From JALORV01 sp963791235 (lineage in GTDB: Bacteria; Pseudomonadota; Gammaproteobacteria; Burkholderiales; Burkholderiaceae_F): 64,000 bases of DNA. The stretch lies in assembly GCA_963791235.1 (NCBI GenBank), contig CAWBRW010000029.1, positions 1,240,001-1,304,000 of the forward strand. Direction: 5' to 3'. The position numbers were made by a program, and so were the translations under genes. Position 1 is the first letter of the stretch; each line of letters begins with the position of its first letter. The notes beneath the pieces were generated by a model. That model had not been told where the DNA came from and ran no database searches. It was given only the letters and a program-made list of their open reading frames with translations. This document shows, one piece after another, positions 50,537-59,089 of the stretch.

Positions 50537-53500
50537 TTAGGGGTTTTCGCCCTGCGACTGGTAGGCCTTCGCGAGATAGTCGTCGCGCGGGGTATCGAGC
50601 CAGTCGACCTTCTTCATCTTGCGTACGACGACGAACTCGTCGCGGTTGGTGCCGATGGTCCCGTAATAGTTGAACCCGTAGGCGAGCTGCGCGTAGCCGC
50701 CGATCATGTGCGTCGGCTTGGTGACGATGCGCGTCACCGAGTTGTGGATGCCGCCGCGCACGCCGGTGATCTCCGAGCCCGGCGTGTTGATGATCTTCTC
50801 CTGCGCGTGGTACATCATCGTCATGCCCGGCATCACGCGCTGGCTGACGACGGCACGCGCGGCGATCGCGCCGTTGATGTTGAAGATTTCGATCCAGTCG
50901 TTGTCTTCTATGCCGGCCGACTTGGCATCGGTTTCGCTCAGCCAGACCACCGGGCCGCCGCGATTAAGCGTCAGCATCATCAGGTTGTCGGTGTAGGTGG
51001 AGTGGATGCCCCACTTCTGGTGCGGCGTGATGAAATTGAGCAGGATCTCCGGATTGCCGTTGGGCTTGATGTTGTGGATGCCCGAGGTGGTCTTCAGATC
51101 GACCGGCGGCCGGTAGCTGGAGAAGCCCTCGCCGAACGCGATCATCCAGGGGTGATCCTGATAGAACTGCTGGCGGCCGGTGAGCGTGCGCCACGGGATC
51201 AGTTCGTGCACGTTGGTGTAACCGGCGTTGTACGAGACCTTCTCGCTTTCGAGTCCTGACCACGTCGGCGAACTGATGATCTTGCGCGGTTGCGCCAGCA
51301 CGTCGCGGTAGCGGATCTTCTCGTCCTCGCGGTGCAGCGCGAGGTGTGCATGCTCGCGCCCGGTGATCTTCGACAACGCCTCCCAGGCCTTGACGGCGAC
51401 GTGACCGTTGGTTTCCGGTGCGAGTTGCAGGATCACCTCGCAGGCATCGACATCGCTGACGATGCGCGGGCGGCCATCGACGTCGACGCCGTTCAGTTCT
51501 CCGAGTTGCTGGACCTCGGTCTGAGTGTTCCAGCCGATGCCCTTGCCGCCGTTGCCGGCCTTGGCCATCAGGGGGCCGAGCGAAGTGAAGCGCTTGTAGA
51601 CGTTCGGGTAGTCGCGTTCGACCACCGCGATCTGCGGCGCCGTCTTGCCCGGGATCAGCTCGCACTGGCCCTTCTTCCACTCCTTCACGTCGAGCGGCTG
51701 CGCCAGCTCGGCCGGCGTGTCGTGCATCAGCGGCGTCAGCACCACTTCCTTCTCGACGCCGAGGTGACCGACGCAGACTTCACTGAATGCCTTGGCGAAG
51801 CCCTTGTAGATCTCCCAGTCGGAGCGGGATTGCCACACCGGGTCCACCGCGGCCGACAGCGGATGGATGAACGGGTGCATGTCGCTGGTGTTGAGGTCGT
51901 TCTTCTCGTACCAGCTCGCTGTGGGAAGCACGATGTCGCTGTACAGGCACGTCGTGCTCATGCGGAAGTCGAGCGTGACCAGCAGGTCGAGTTTGCCCTC
52001 CGGCGCCTGCGCGTGCCACTCGACCTCGGTCGGCTTGGCGTCCTCCTTGCCAAGATCCTTGCCCTGCACGCCGTTCTCGGTGCCCAGCAGGTGCTTGCAG
52101 AAGTACTCGTGGCCCTTGCCGCTCGATCCGAGCAGATTGCTGCGCCAGACGAACAGGTTGCGCGGCCAGTTCTGCGGCGCGTCCGGATCCTCGCAACTCA
52201 TTTGCAGGCTGCCGTCCTTCAGCGCCTTCACCACGTAGTCCTTCGGGTCGAGCCCCGCGGCGTGCGCGTCCTTGACCACTTTCAGTGGATTGGTCTTCAG
52301 CTGCGGCGCAGACGGCAGCCAGCCCATGCGCTCGGCGCGCACGTTGTAGTCGATCAGGCTGCCGCCGAAGGCCTTCTTGTCCGCCAGCGGCGAGAGAACC
52401 TCCGCGACGTCCAGCTTCTCGTAGCGCCACTGGTCGGTGTGCGCATAGAAAAACGAGGTGGAGTTCTGCTGGCGCGGCGGGCGGATCCAGTCGAGCGCGA
52501 ACGCGAGGGCGGTCCAGCCGGTCTGCGGCCGCAGTTTTTCCTGTCCGACGTAGTGCGCCCAGCCGCCGCCACTCTGGCCGACGCAGCCGCACATCATCAG
52601 CAGATTGATGACGCCGCGGTAGTTCATGTCGGCGTGGTACCAGTGGTTCATTGCCGCGCCGATGATGATCATCGACTTGCCGTGGGTCTTGTCGGCGTTG
52701 TCGGCAAACTGGCGCGCCACCGTGATGACCTGGTCGCGCGGCACTCCGGTGATCTTCTCCTGCCAGGCGGGCGTGTAAGGCGCGTTGTCGTTGTAGTCCC
52801 TGGCGCCACTGCCCAGGCCGCGATCGATGCCGTATTGCGCGACCTGCAGGTCGAATACGGTCGCGACCAACGCCTCGGTGCCGTCGGCGAAACGCAATCG
52901 CACGGCAGGAACCTTCGCGCGGTTCAGTTCCCCTTGCTGCGTGTTGTTCGGAAAGTGCGGCGTCGTGGCGCCCGCGAAGTAGGGGAACGCGACCTCGACA
53001 ACTTCGTGCTTCTGCGCTCCGTCTTCGAGCACCGAGAGCTTGAGTTTCACGTCCGTGTTGCTTCGCCCTTCCTTCGCCTCGAGATTCCACTTGCCGGCAT
53101 CGGCACGACCTTCCGGGCCCCAGCGGAAGCCGATCGAGCCATTGGGAGCGATCACCTGGCCGGCCGCGTCGAAGGCCACTGACTTCCACTCGGGGTTGTT
53201 GTCCTGGCCGAGCTTGTCGGCAAAGTCACTGGCGCGCACGTAGCGGCCCGGCGCCACCACCTTGCTGCCATCCGCCAGGGTCGTATCGTCGAGCCGCAGC
53301 AGCAGCGGCAGATCGGTGTAGCGCCGCGCGTAGTCGTCGAAGTACGCAGAGCGCTTGTTGAAGTAAAACTCCTTCAGGGCAACATGTCCCATCGCCATCG
53401 CCAGGGCAGCGTCGGTGCCCTGCTTGGGATGCATCCAGAGGTCGGCAAGCTTCGCGACTTCAGAGTAGTCAGGCGTGACCGCAACGGTCTTCGCGCCCTT

Positions 53501-54319
53501 GTAACGGACCTCGGTGAAGAAGTGCGCGTCTGGAGTGCGCGTCTGCGGGACATTGCTGCCCCAGGCGATGATGTAGGTTGAGTTGTACCAGTCAGCGCTC
53601 TCGGGCACGTCGGTCTGTTCGCCCCAGACCTGCGGGCTGGCCGGGGGCAGGTCGCAGTACCAGTCGTAGAAGCTCATGCAGACGCCGCCGATCAGCGACA
53701 GGTAGCGGCTGCCGGCGGCGTAACTCACCATGCTCATCGCCGGAATCGGCGAGAACCCGATCACGCGATCCGGGCCGTGGGTCTTGACCGTGTAGACATT
53801 GGCGGCGGCGATCAGCTGATTGACTTCTTCCCAGCTCGAGCGCACGAATCCACCCATGCCGCGCACCTTCTGGTAATCACGACGTGCGGCCGGGTCCTCG
53901 ACGATCGAGGCCCACGCATCGACGGGTGACTTCGTGACTTTCATCGCGGCGCGCCAGCGTTCGAGCAGCCGTCCGCGCACCATCGGGTACTTCAGCCGAT
54001 TGGCGCTGTAGAGGTACCAGGAGTACGAGGCGCCGCGCGCGCAGCCGCGCGGCTCGTGGTTCGGCAGATCGGCGCGCGTCCGCGGATAGTCGGTCTGCTG
54101 CGTCTCCCACGTGACGATGCCGCCCTTGACGTAGATCTTCCACGAGCAGGAGCCGGTGCAGTTCACGCCGTGGGTGGAGCGCACGATCTTGTCGTGCGCC
54201 CAGCGGTTGCGATAGCCGTCTTCCCAGGTACGGTCTTCGCCGGTCGCTACGCCGTGGCCGTTGGCGAAAGGCTCCTTCGGCAATGTGAAGTGCGTCAGGC
54301 GGTCGAGAAAGTGACTCAT
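50537..54319 (-). CDS. narG: Respiratory nitrate reductase alpha subunit (molybdenum)
   Basis: NarG is the catalytic subunit, reducing nitrate to nitrite on the cytosolic side with a bis-MGD molybdenum centre. The 1260-residue length is normal. The FS0 cluster ligands H50, C54, C58 and C93 are all present (STHGVNCTGSCSW and RGCARGASY). The nitrate-reductase region WYNSTYIIAWGSNVPQTRTPDAHF near the molybdenum ligand is intact, as are YADMNYRGVINLLMMCGCVG-type segments. No Tat signal is present, as expected for a cytosol-facing NarG. It is 22 bp after narK, so both share the FNR/NarL-controlled promoter. Confidence 0.98.
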   Translation of the reverse strand: MSHFLDRLTHFTLPKEPFANGHGVATGEDRTWEDGYRNRWAHDKIVRSTHGVNCTGSCSWKIYVKGGIVTWETQQTDYPRTRADLPNHEPRGCARGASYSWYLYSANRLKYPMVRGRLLERWRAAMKVTKSPVDAWASIVEDPAARRDYQKVRGMGGFVRSSWEEVNQLIAAANVYTVKTHGPDRVIGFSPIPAMSMVSYAAGSRYLSLIGGVCMSFYDWYCDLPPASPQVWGEQTDVPESADWYNSTYIIAWGSNVPQTRTPDAHFFTEVRYKGAKTVAVTPDYSEVAKLADLWMHPKQGTDAALAMAMGHVALKEFYFNKRSAYFDDYARRYTDLPLLLRLDDTTLADGSKVVAPGRYVRASDFADKLGQDNNPEWKSVAFDAAGQVIAPNGSIGFRWGPEGRADAGKWNLEAKEGRSNTDVKLKLSVLEDGAQKHEVVEVAFPYFAGATTPHFPNNTQQGELNRAKVPAVRLRFADGTEALVATVFDLQVAQYGIDRGLGSGARDYNDNAPYTPAWQEKITGVPRDQVITVARQFADNADKTHGKSMIIIGAAMNHWYHADMNYRGVINLLMMCGCVGQSGGGWAHYVGQEKLRPQTGWTALAFALDWIRPPRQQNSTSFFYAHTDQWRYEKLDVAEVLSPLADKKAFGGSLIDYNVRAERMGWLPSAPQLKTNPLKVVKDAHAAGLDPKDYVVKALKDGSLQMSCEDPDAPQNWPRNLFVWRSNLLGSSGKGHEYFCKHLLGTENGVQGKDLGKEDAKPTEVEWHAQAPEGKLDLLVTLDFRMSTTCLYSDIVLPTASWYEKNDLNTSDMHPFIHPLSAAVDPVWQSRSDWEIYKGFAKAFSEVCVGHLGVEKEVVLTPLMHDTPAELAQPLDVKEWKKGQCELIPGKTAPQIAVVERDYPNVYKRFTSLGPLMAKAGNGGKGIGWNTQTEVQQLGELNGVDVDGRPRIVSDVDACEVILQLAPETNGHVAVKAWEALSKITGREHAHLALHREDEKIRYRDVLAQPRKIISSPTWSGLESEKVSYNAGYTNVHELIPWRTLTGRQQFYQDHPWMIAFGEGFSSYRPPVDLKTTSGIHNIKPNGNPEILLNFITPHQKWGIHSTYTDNLMMLTLNRGGPVVWLSETDAKSAGIEDNDWIEIFNINGAIAARAVVSQRVMPGMTMMYHAQEKIINTPGSEITGVRGGIHNSVTRIVTKPTHMIGGYAQLAYGFNYYGTIGTNRDEFVVVRKMKKVDWLDTPRDDYLAKAYQSQGENP

Positions 54320-54341
54320 GAGTGTCTCCGCAGCAGGGGAA

Positions 54342-55991
54342 TCAGGGGTTCTTTACGTACGCGTTGCGGCGCAGGTAGAACCACCAGTTCAGGATCAGGC
54401 ACAGCGCATAGAAGATCGCAAAGCCGTACATCGCGTACTGCGGCGTGCCGGCCTTGATTTGGTCGCCGATCACGATCGGGGCGACGAAGGCGCCATAGGC
54501 TGCGACGGCCGAGGTCCAGCCCAGCACCGGGCCGGCCTGAGTACGGTCGAAGATCACGCCAATGGTGCGGAAGGTGGAGCCGTTGCCGATGCCGCTGGCG
54601 AAGAACAGCACCATGAACAGGCCCAGGAACATCGGGAAGTACTGCTCCGGCGTGGGCGACGCATACGCCTGCATCATCACGTAGCCCACTGCCACCGAGG
54701 CGGCCACCATCACGACCGAGATGATCTGCGTGACGATCGAACCGCCGACCTTGTCGGAGATCCAGCCGCCGATCGGCCGCACGGCGGCGCCGACGAAGGG
54801 GCCGATCCAGGCGTAAGCAAGTACCGCCGGCGCGTTCGGGTTATTGAGCGTGTGCTGCATGACGCCGTTGGCATCCGGCTGGTGAATCACGCCGAAGATC
54901 ACTTTCATCGACAGCGGCAGCGCCATCGAGAAGCCGATGAACGAGCCGAAGGTGACGATGTAAAGCAGCGTCATCGACCAGGTGTGCTTGTCCTTGAAGA
55001 TCGCGAACTGCTTGGCAACGCCTTCCTTCATCGGTCCGAAAGCTGCCAGCCGCATGATCAGCAGCGCGGCGATGACATCCAGCGGGATCGCGACCCACAT
55101 GCTGATCAGGCCGACGCCGGTGGGTTTGGGCAGGTACAGGTAAAGACCCAGCATCGACGGGATGAAGGCCAGCGTGTACAGGTAGGTGATCTTGGCGAAG
55201 GACGGGATGACCTTCGTCTCGGGCGACACCGTCTTCAGGTTGTTCATGCCGAGCCAGCACAAGATCGACAGCGGCACCAGCGACAGCACCCAGGCGAATC
55301 CGGCGTTCTGGATCCAGGTCGACGTGCCTGCGGGGATCTTTCCAAAGATCCAGCCGCTGTCCTTGAGCAGCGTTTCCGGCGCGCCGCCGAACGCTCCGAA
55401 GAGGCCGACCGTCATCACCAGCGGGATCACGACCTGCATCGTCGTAACGCCGAAGTTGCCGACGCCGGCGTTGATGCCAAGCGCGGTGCCCTGAAGACGC
55501 TTTGGGAAGAAGGTGCTGATGTTCGACATCGAGCTGGCGAAGTTGCCGCCACCGACGCCCGACCACAGCGCCATGAGCTGGAACGCCCACAGCGGCCACT
55601 CCTTGTGCTGAAGCACGATGCCGGTGCCGATCGCGGGTGCGAGCAGCATCGCGGTCGTCAGGAAGATCGTGTTGCGACCGCCGGCCAGGCGGATCAGGAA
55701 CGATGCCGGAATGCGCATCGTCGCGCCGGCAATCCCGGCGATCGCGGTCAGCGTGAAGAGCTCCGCCTGGGTGAACGGGAAGCCCAGGTTCAGCATCTGC
55801 ACCGTGATGATTCCCCACATACCCCAGACGGCGAAGCCGCACAGGAGTGCCGGCACCGAGAGCGCGAGGTTGCGGTAGGCAATGCGCTTGCCGGTCTTCT
55901 CCCAGAATTCGGCGTCCTCGGGTCGCCAGTCGACGATGTCGACTGAACTGGTGGGCCGCGGTGCGGCTCCGGCGGGTCGGACGGCTGCCAT
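54342..55991 (-). CDS. narK: NarK-type nitrate/nitrite antiporter (MFS)
   Basis: The 549-residue inner-membrane transporter has 12 or more TM helices and probably exchanges nitrite for nitrate. Nitrate signatures are visible: SGVGGGNFASSMSNISTFFPKRLQGTALGINAGVGNFG and FFASGIGNGSTFRTIGVIFD. It begins with a soluble DWRPEDAEFWEKTGKRIAYRN that matches the linker inside the NarK1-NarK2 fusion, so this protein is a free-standing version of the fusion's second half. I start at the ATG at 55991, preceded by GGGAGCTC; the open frame upstream enters the promoter. It is the first gene of the operon. Confidence 0.93.
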   Translation of the reverse strand: MAAVRPAGAAPRPTSSVDIVDWRPEDAEFWEKTGKRIAYRNLALSVPALLCGFAVWGMWGIITVQMLNLGFPFTQAELFTLTAIAGIAGATMRIPASFLIRLAGGRNTIFLTTAMLLAPAIGTGIVLQHKEWPLWAFQLMALWSGVGGGNFASSMSNISTFFPKRLQGTALGINAGVGNFGVTTMQVVIPLVMTVGLFGAFGGAPETLLKDSGWIFGKIPAGTSTWIQNAGFAWVLSLVPLSILCWLGMNNLKTVSPETKVIPSFAKITYLYTLAFIPSMLGLYLYLPKPTGVGLISMWVAIPLDVIAALLIMRLAAFGPMKEGVAKQFAIFKDKHTWSMTLLYIVTFGSFIGFSMALPLSMKVIFGVIHQPDANGVMQHTLNNPNAPAVLAYAWIGPFVGAAVRPIGGWISDKVGGSIVTQIISVVMVAASVAVGYVMMQAYASPTPEQYFPMFLGLFMVLFFASGIGNGSTFRTIGVIFDRTQAGPVLGWTSAVAAYGAFVAPIVIGDQIKAGTPQYAMYGFAIFYALCLILNWWFYLRRNAYVKNP

Positions 55992-56107
55992 GGTGAGCTC
56001 CCTTGGTCTTTGCGTGTGGGTCAGGCGGCGGCGAGCTTCGGTGCGCTGTGCACGACATCGCGCGTGCTGACGCATCGCACACTCCGGAGACGCGGTTAAC
56101 AGGTCTC

Positions 56108-56113
56108 AAGGTA
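56108..56113 (-). promoter_or_regulatory. Probable -10 of the narK-narGHJI promoter
   Basis: On the minus strand the sequence is TACCTT, with the TAxxxT pattern. Its centre is 31 bp from the centre of the FNR-like site at 56135-56148, the spacing of class II FNR promoters, which places the start of transcription near 56101, about 110 nt before the narK ATG. Confidence 0.5.
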
Positions 56114-56134
56114 GGGGCCAGATGTGTTGCTTTC

Positions 56135-56148
56135 GTGACCCATATCAA
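56135..56148 (-). promoter_or_regulatory. FNR/ANR-like binding site for the narK operon
   Basis: On the minus strand it reads TTGAT-ATGG-GTCAC, against the consensus TTGAT-N4-ATCAA: the first half is perfect and the second keeps TCA. Its centre is about -40.5 from the inferred start, as needed for anaerobic activation. Confidence 0.6.
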
Positions 56149-56186
56149 TCGCGAGCGGAGGATTCGACCTCAGGGGCAAGACCACC

Positions 56187-56202
56187 TACTCCCATGGGAG
56201 TA
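56187..56202. promoter_or_regulatory. NarL-type 7-2-7 palindrome
   Basis: TACTCCC-AT-GGGAGTA is a perfect inverted repeat of two heptamers 2 bp apart. NarL/NarP sites are inverted TACYNMT heptamers with this 7-2-7 spacing; here positions 1-6 fit and the last base is C. It lies between the two FNR-like sites, about 94 bp from the narK start and 110 bp from the narX start. A further TACTCC half-site follows at about 56210-56215. Confidence 0.72.
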
Positions 56203-56256
56203 ATAGGGCTACTCCGGACTGGCCGAGGTGGGGACCGCAGTAGGCAGGGGCCCCGG

Positions 56257-56270
56257 TTGATGTTGGTCAG
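56257..56270 (+). promoter_or_regulatory. FNR/ANR-like binding site for narXL
   Basis: TTGAT-GTTG-GTCAG has a perfect first half and TCA in the second. It resembles the site for narK (TTGAT-N4-GTCA). A TACTGT -10 (56292-56297) lies 31 bp from its centre, again class II geometry. Confidence 0.55.
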
Positions 56271-56291
56271 GGGCCGGCCGGGTGAGGCGGC

Positions 56292-56297
56292 TACTGT
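56292..56297 (+). promoter_or_regulatory. Probable -10 of the narXL promoter
   Basis: TACTGT has the TAxxxT pattern and correct spacing to the FNR-like site at 56257-56270. It predicts transcription starting near 56304-56305, only 2-3 nt before the narX ATG. Confidence 0.45.
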
Positions 56298-56306
56298 GCG
56301 CCGACA

Positions 56307-58223
56307 ATGACGCGGATGACCGGCTTTTCGTGGTTTCGGCGACTGTGGTCGGGCTCGACGTTGGTGCGCGTCGGCGCCGTGCTATCGGTCGTGGCGCTGC
56401 TGTCGCTGTCGGTGATCGTCGCGGCAACGATCTTCGCGGAGCAGTCCACCGGCAAGGCCAGCGCCATCAACATCGCCGGGTCACTCCGCATGCAGTCCTA
56501 TGCACTGTCGACCCGCGTGGCCGACACGCGCGGTAGCGCCGTCGACCGGCATGAGGCCGCCGAAGCGGCGATCGTCGAGTTCGAGCGGCGGCTGAAGAGC
56601 CCATCGCTGATGGCGGGCATCCCGGACGAAGGGTCCAATCCGGTCCACCGCATCTACTCGAGCATCGTCCACGACTGGGAATCGCGCATCAAGCCGCTCG
56701 CCCGCAATGCGATCGAGAACGAGGCAGACCGGGCGGAATTCCTCGCCGTGGTGCCCACGTTCGTCGGCAAGGTGGACATCCTGGTGCGTCAGATTGAAAC
56801 CGACCTCGAGAGCCGCATCCAGTCGCTGCGACTGATCCTGGGCATCGGCTTCTTCGTGATGATGCTGCTGGTGGTGTCGGCGCTGTTCCTGCTGAACGTC
56901 GAAGTGTTCCAGCCGATTGCCCGGCTCGGCGAAGTGGCCAAGCAGGTGCGTACCGGCAACTTCACCGTGCGGGCCAAAAGCACCGGGGCCGACGAGATCG
57001 GCCAGCTCGGGCAGGCCTTCAATTTCATGGTCGACGACCTGGCACGGCTCTACGGCTCCCTAGAGAAGCAGGTGGCGGAGAAGACCCGCGATCTCGAGCG
57101 CCGCAACGAGTCGCTGGGGCTGCTGTACGAAACCACGCGGACCCTGGCTGAGAAGCCGCTCGATGCCGACTCCCTGCTTCGAGTGCTGGAACTGATCCGC
57201 AAGGTTCTCGGCGTTGAAAGCGGCGTCATCTGTTCGATTCATGCCGGGGCAGAGCGCGGCCTGCCGCTCGCGCGGGACGAAGCTGTCGTCAAGGCCTGCA
57301 TGGCACGGGACTGTGAGCTGTGTGCTGGCAACGGGGGCGTGACCTGGCGCGTGGAACCGGGCCCCACCGGTGAACGGCGCGTGATCGGCATTCCGCTGGT
57401 GGAAGGCGGTGTTCGCTACGGCGTGATGCCGCTCGTGCTGCCGCCGAACAAGGGGCTCGAGGTCTGGCAGATGGAACTGGCCGAAACCCTGGGCCGGCAT
57501 GTCGGCGCAGCACTGGCGGCGACAGAGCGGCGCGAGGAGCACCGCCGGCTCGGCGTGCTCGAGGAGCGAGCCGCCATCGCGCGCGAACTGCACGACTCGC
57601 TCGCGCAGTCGCTGTCGTACACCAAGATCCAGATCGCCAGGCTGGCGGCCACCCTCGAGCGGGAGGACGGCGGGCCGCGGGTGGCCACGGTGCTGGCGGA
57701 ACTGCGCGAAGGCGTGGCCGGCGCCTACCGGCAGCTGCGGGAACTGCTCACCACCTTCCGTCTCGGCCTCGGCGAAGAAGGCGTCGCGGGGGCGCTGCGC
57801 GACGCGGTGGCCGAATTCGAGCGACGCTCGGGAGTGCATGCGGTGCTCGTCAACGACCTGCTGCGAGTCGAGCTGTCAGCCAACGAACAGGTGCATGTGC
57901 TGCAGGTCGTACGCGAGGCGTTGACGAACATCGAGCATCACGCGCATGCGCGTAACGCGTGGGTGGCGCTGTGCCGGGGCGGCGATGGCGCGATCGAAGT
58001 GTCGATCGAGGACGACGGCATCGGTATCAGCGATCTGCGGTCGCCGCACGGACACTTCGGGCTGTCGATCATGCGCGACCGCGCGGCGCTCGTCGCGGGC
58101 GAGCTCAGTGTGGAGGCGCGCGCGCCCGCGGGAACACGGGTGCTGCTGCGATTCCGCCCGCAAACAACGTTCGCCGCGGCTCGGGCGATGGCCGAAGAAT
58201 CCAGGGAAGAGACGCGCGTATGA
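56307..58223 (+). CDS. narX: Nitrate/nitrite sensor histidine kinase
   Basis: NarX is an inner-membrane sensor that binds nitrate in the periplasm and phosphorylates NarL. The 638-residue protein has TM1 (about residues 20-42), the nitrate-binding P-box GKASAINIAGSLRMQSYAL (50-68), a four-helix periplasmic sensor, TM2 (about 172-195) and a HAMP domain. A central cysteine module (CMARDCELCAGNGG, about 330-345) and a HisKA_3 box with phospho-acceptor H429 (ARELHDSLAQSLSYTK) follow, then an ATPase domain with DDGIGI and HGHFGLSIMRDRA. No Shine-Dalgarno sequence precedes the ATG at 56307. Its stop overlaps the narL start. Confidence 0.95.
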   Translation: MTRMTGFSWFRRLWSGSTLVRVGAVLSVVALLSLSVIVAATIFAEQSTGKASAINIAGSLRMQSYALSTRVADTRGSAVDRHEAAEAAIVEFERRLKSPSLMAGIPDEGSNPVHRIYSSIVHDWESRIKPLARNAIENEADRAEFLAVVPTFVGKVDILVRQIETDLESRIQSLRLILGIGFFVMMLLVVSALFLLNVEVFQPIARLGEVAKQVRTGNFTVRAKSTGADEIGQLGQAFNFMVDDLARLYGSLEKQVAEKTRDLERRNESLGLLYETTRTLAEKPLDADSLLRVLELIRKVLGVESGVICSIHAGAERGLPLARDEAVVKACMARDCELCAGNGGVTWRVEPGPTGERRVIGIPLVEGGVRYGVMPLVLPPNKGLEVWQMELAETLGRHVGAALAATERREEHRRLGVLEERAAIARELHDSLAQSLSYTKIQIARLAATLEREDGGPRVATVLAELREGVAGAYRQLRELLTTFRLGLGEEGVAGALRDAVAEFERRSGVHAVLVNDLLRVELSANEQVHVLQVVREALTNIEHHAHARNAWVALCRGGDGAIEVSIEDDGIGISDLRSPHGHFGLSIMRDRAALVAGELSVEARAPAGTRVLLRFRPQTTFAAARAMAEESREETRV

Positions 58224-58876
58224 GCGAAGGGCGGCACACGATACTGGTGGTGGACGACCACCCGCTGTTCCGCAAGGGCGTCATCCAGCTGCTGCAGCTG
58301 GACCCGAGCTTTGAAGTGGTTGGCGAGGCGGGCGACTACGCGACCGCGGTGCAGTTGGCGAAGGACAAGGAGCCGGACCTGACACTGCTCGATCTCAACC
58401 TCAAGGGCAGCGGCGGCCTGGAGATTCTTTCCGCGTTGAAGGAAGAAGACCCTTCGAGGCGTGTCGTCATGCTCACCGTATCGGACGCACCCGAGGACCT
58501 GATGGCAGCCATCCGGGCCGGCGCAGACGGTTACCTGCTGAAGGACACCGAGCCCGAAGACCTGCTCGAGCGCGTTCGCGGTGCGCTCGAAGGCCGCACG
58601 GTGATCAGCGATTCACTGACGGCCGCGCTGGCCGATGCCCTGCGTGACGAGGCGCGTGGCGTTCGGCGCGACATGCGCGACCTCACTGACCGCGAGCTGG
58701 CCGTGCTGCGTTGCGTTGCCGGGGGGCAGAGCAACAAGGTGATCGCCCGCAACCTTTCGATCACCGAGGGCACCGTCAAGGTGCACGTCAAGCACCTGCT
58801 GAAGAAGCTCGGGTTCCGGTCGCGGGTCGAAGCGGCGGTGTGGGCCTCCGAGCAGGGGCTGCGAACAACGCCTTAG
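58220..58876 (+). CDS. narL: Nitrate/nitrite response regulator
   Basis: NarL is a DNA-binding regulator phosphorylated by NarX. The 218-residue protein has a receiver domain (acidic pair D12-D13, phospho-acceptor D58 in LTLLDLNLKG, Lys in YLLKDTEPEDLL) and a C-terminal LuxR/NarL helix-turn-helix (LTDRELAVLRCVAGGQSNKVIARNLSITEGTVKVHVKHLLKKLG). The start ATG at 58220 overlaps the narX stop by 4 nt. The likely target is the perfect heptamer palindrome at 56187-56202. Confidence 0.95.
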   Translation: MSEGRHTILVVDDHPLFRKGVIQLLQLDPSFEVVGEAGDYATAVQLAKDKEPDLTLLDLNLKGSGGLEILSALKEEDPSRRVVMLTVSDAPEDLMAAIRAGADGYLLKDTEPEDLLERVRGALEGRTVISDSLTAALADALRDEARGVRRDMRDLTDRELAVLRCVAGGQSNKVIARNLSITEGTVKVHVKHLLKKLGFRSRVEAAVWASEQGLRTTP

Positions 58877-58942
58877 CGCTGCAGGCGCAGGCCCGCCGCC
58901 TCGCCTGCCAAGAGGCAGGCGTTCCAATGCATGCATCAGCGA

Positions 58943-58969
58943 TTAGCACTCTCGCCCGTCGAGTGCTTT
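58943..58969. promoter_or_regulatory. CIRCE-like inverted repeat (also readable as a terminator)
   Basis: TTAGCACTC-N9-GAGTGCTTT matches the CIRCE operator (TTAGCACTC-N9-GAGTGCTAA, bound by the HrcA repressor) at 16 of 18 arm positions, with the exact 9-bp spacer. It sits between narL and the AAA+ gene, about 56-82 bp upstream of the inferred sigma-54 start. The 7-bp stem followed by TTTGCCTTTTCC could instead end the narXL transcript, or it could be the upstream site of a sigma-54 activator. Confidence 0.5.
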
Positions 58970-58998
58970 GCCTTTTCCTGTCGGATTTGCAACATTTC

Positions 58999-59014
58999 TG
59001 GCAAGGGACTTGCT
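58999..59014 (+). promoter_or_regulatory. Sigma-54 (-24/-12) promoter before the AAA+ gene
   Basis: TGGCAAGGGACTTGCT fits the consensus TGGCAC-N5-TTGCW at all defined positions but one, including the invariant GG and GC at the right 12-bp spacing. Transcription would start near 59025, about 65 nt before the AAA+ ATG. Such promoters need an activator ATPase; none is encoded in the window. Confidence 0.65.
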
Positions 59015-59089
59015 TATTGAAAGACCAAGCGATCGTACGATAGCGTTACATCACCACGGAGGACCCGTGACCGAAGACCGGAGGGCTGC

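Noticed and set aside
48572..51259. An 895-codon open frame on the plus strand opposite narJ/narH/narG
   Set aside because: It is antisense to well-supported genes, has the composition expected of a high-GC shadow frame (Arg/Ala/Asp/His-rich) and shows no domain.
51290..53182. A 630-codon open frame on the plus strand opposite narG
   Set aside because: Same reason: a shadow of narG codon bias, without any recognisable motif or start signal.
54318..55946. A 542-codon open frame on the plus strand opposite narK
   Set aside because: Its His/Asp/Arg-rich composition is typical of the complement of a membrane-protein gene.
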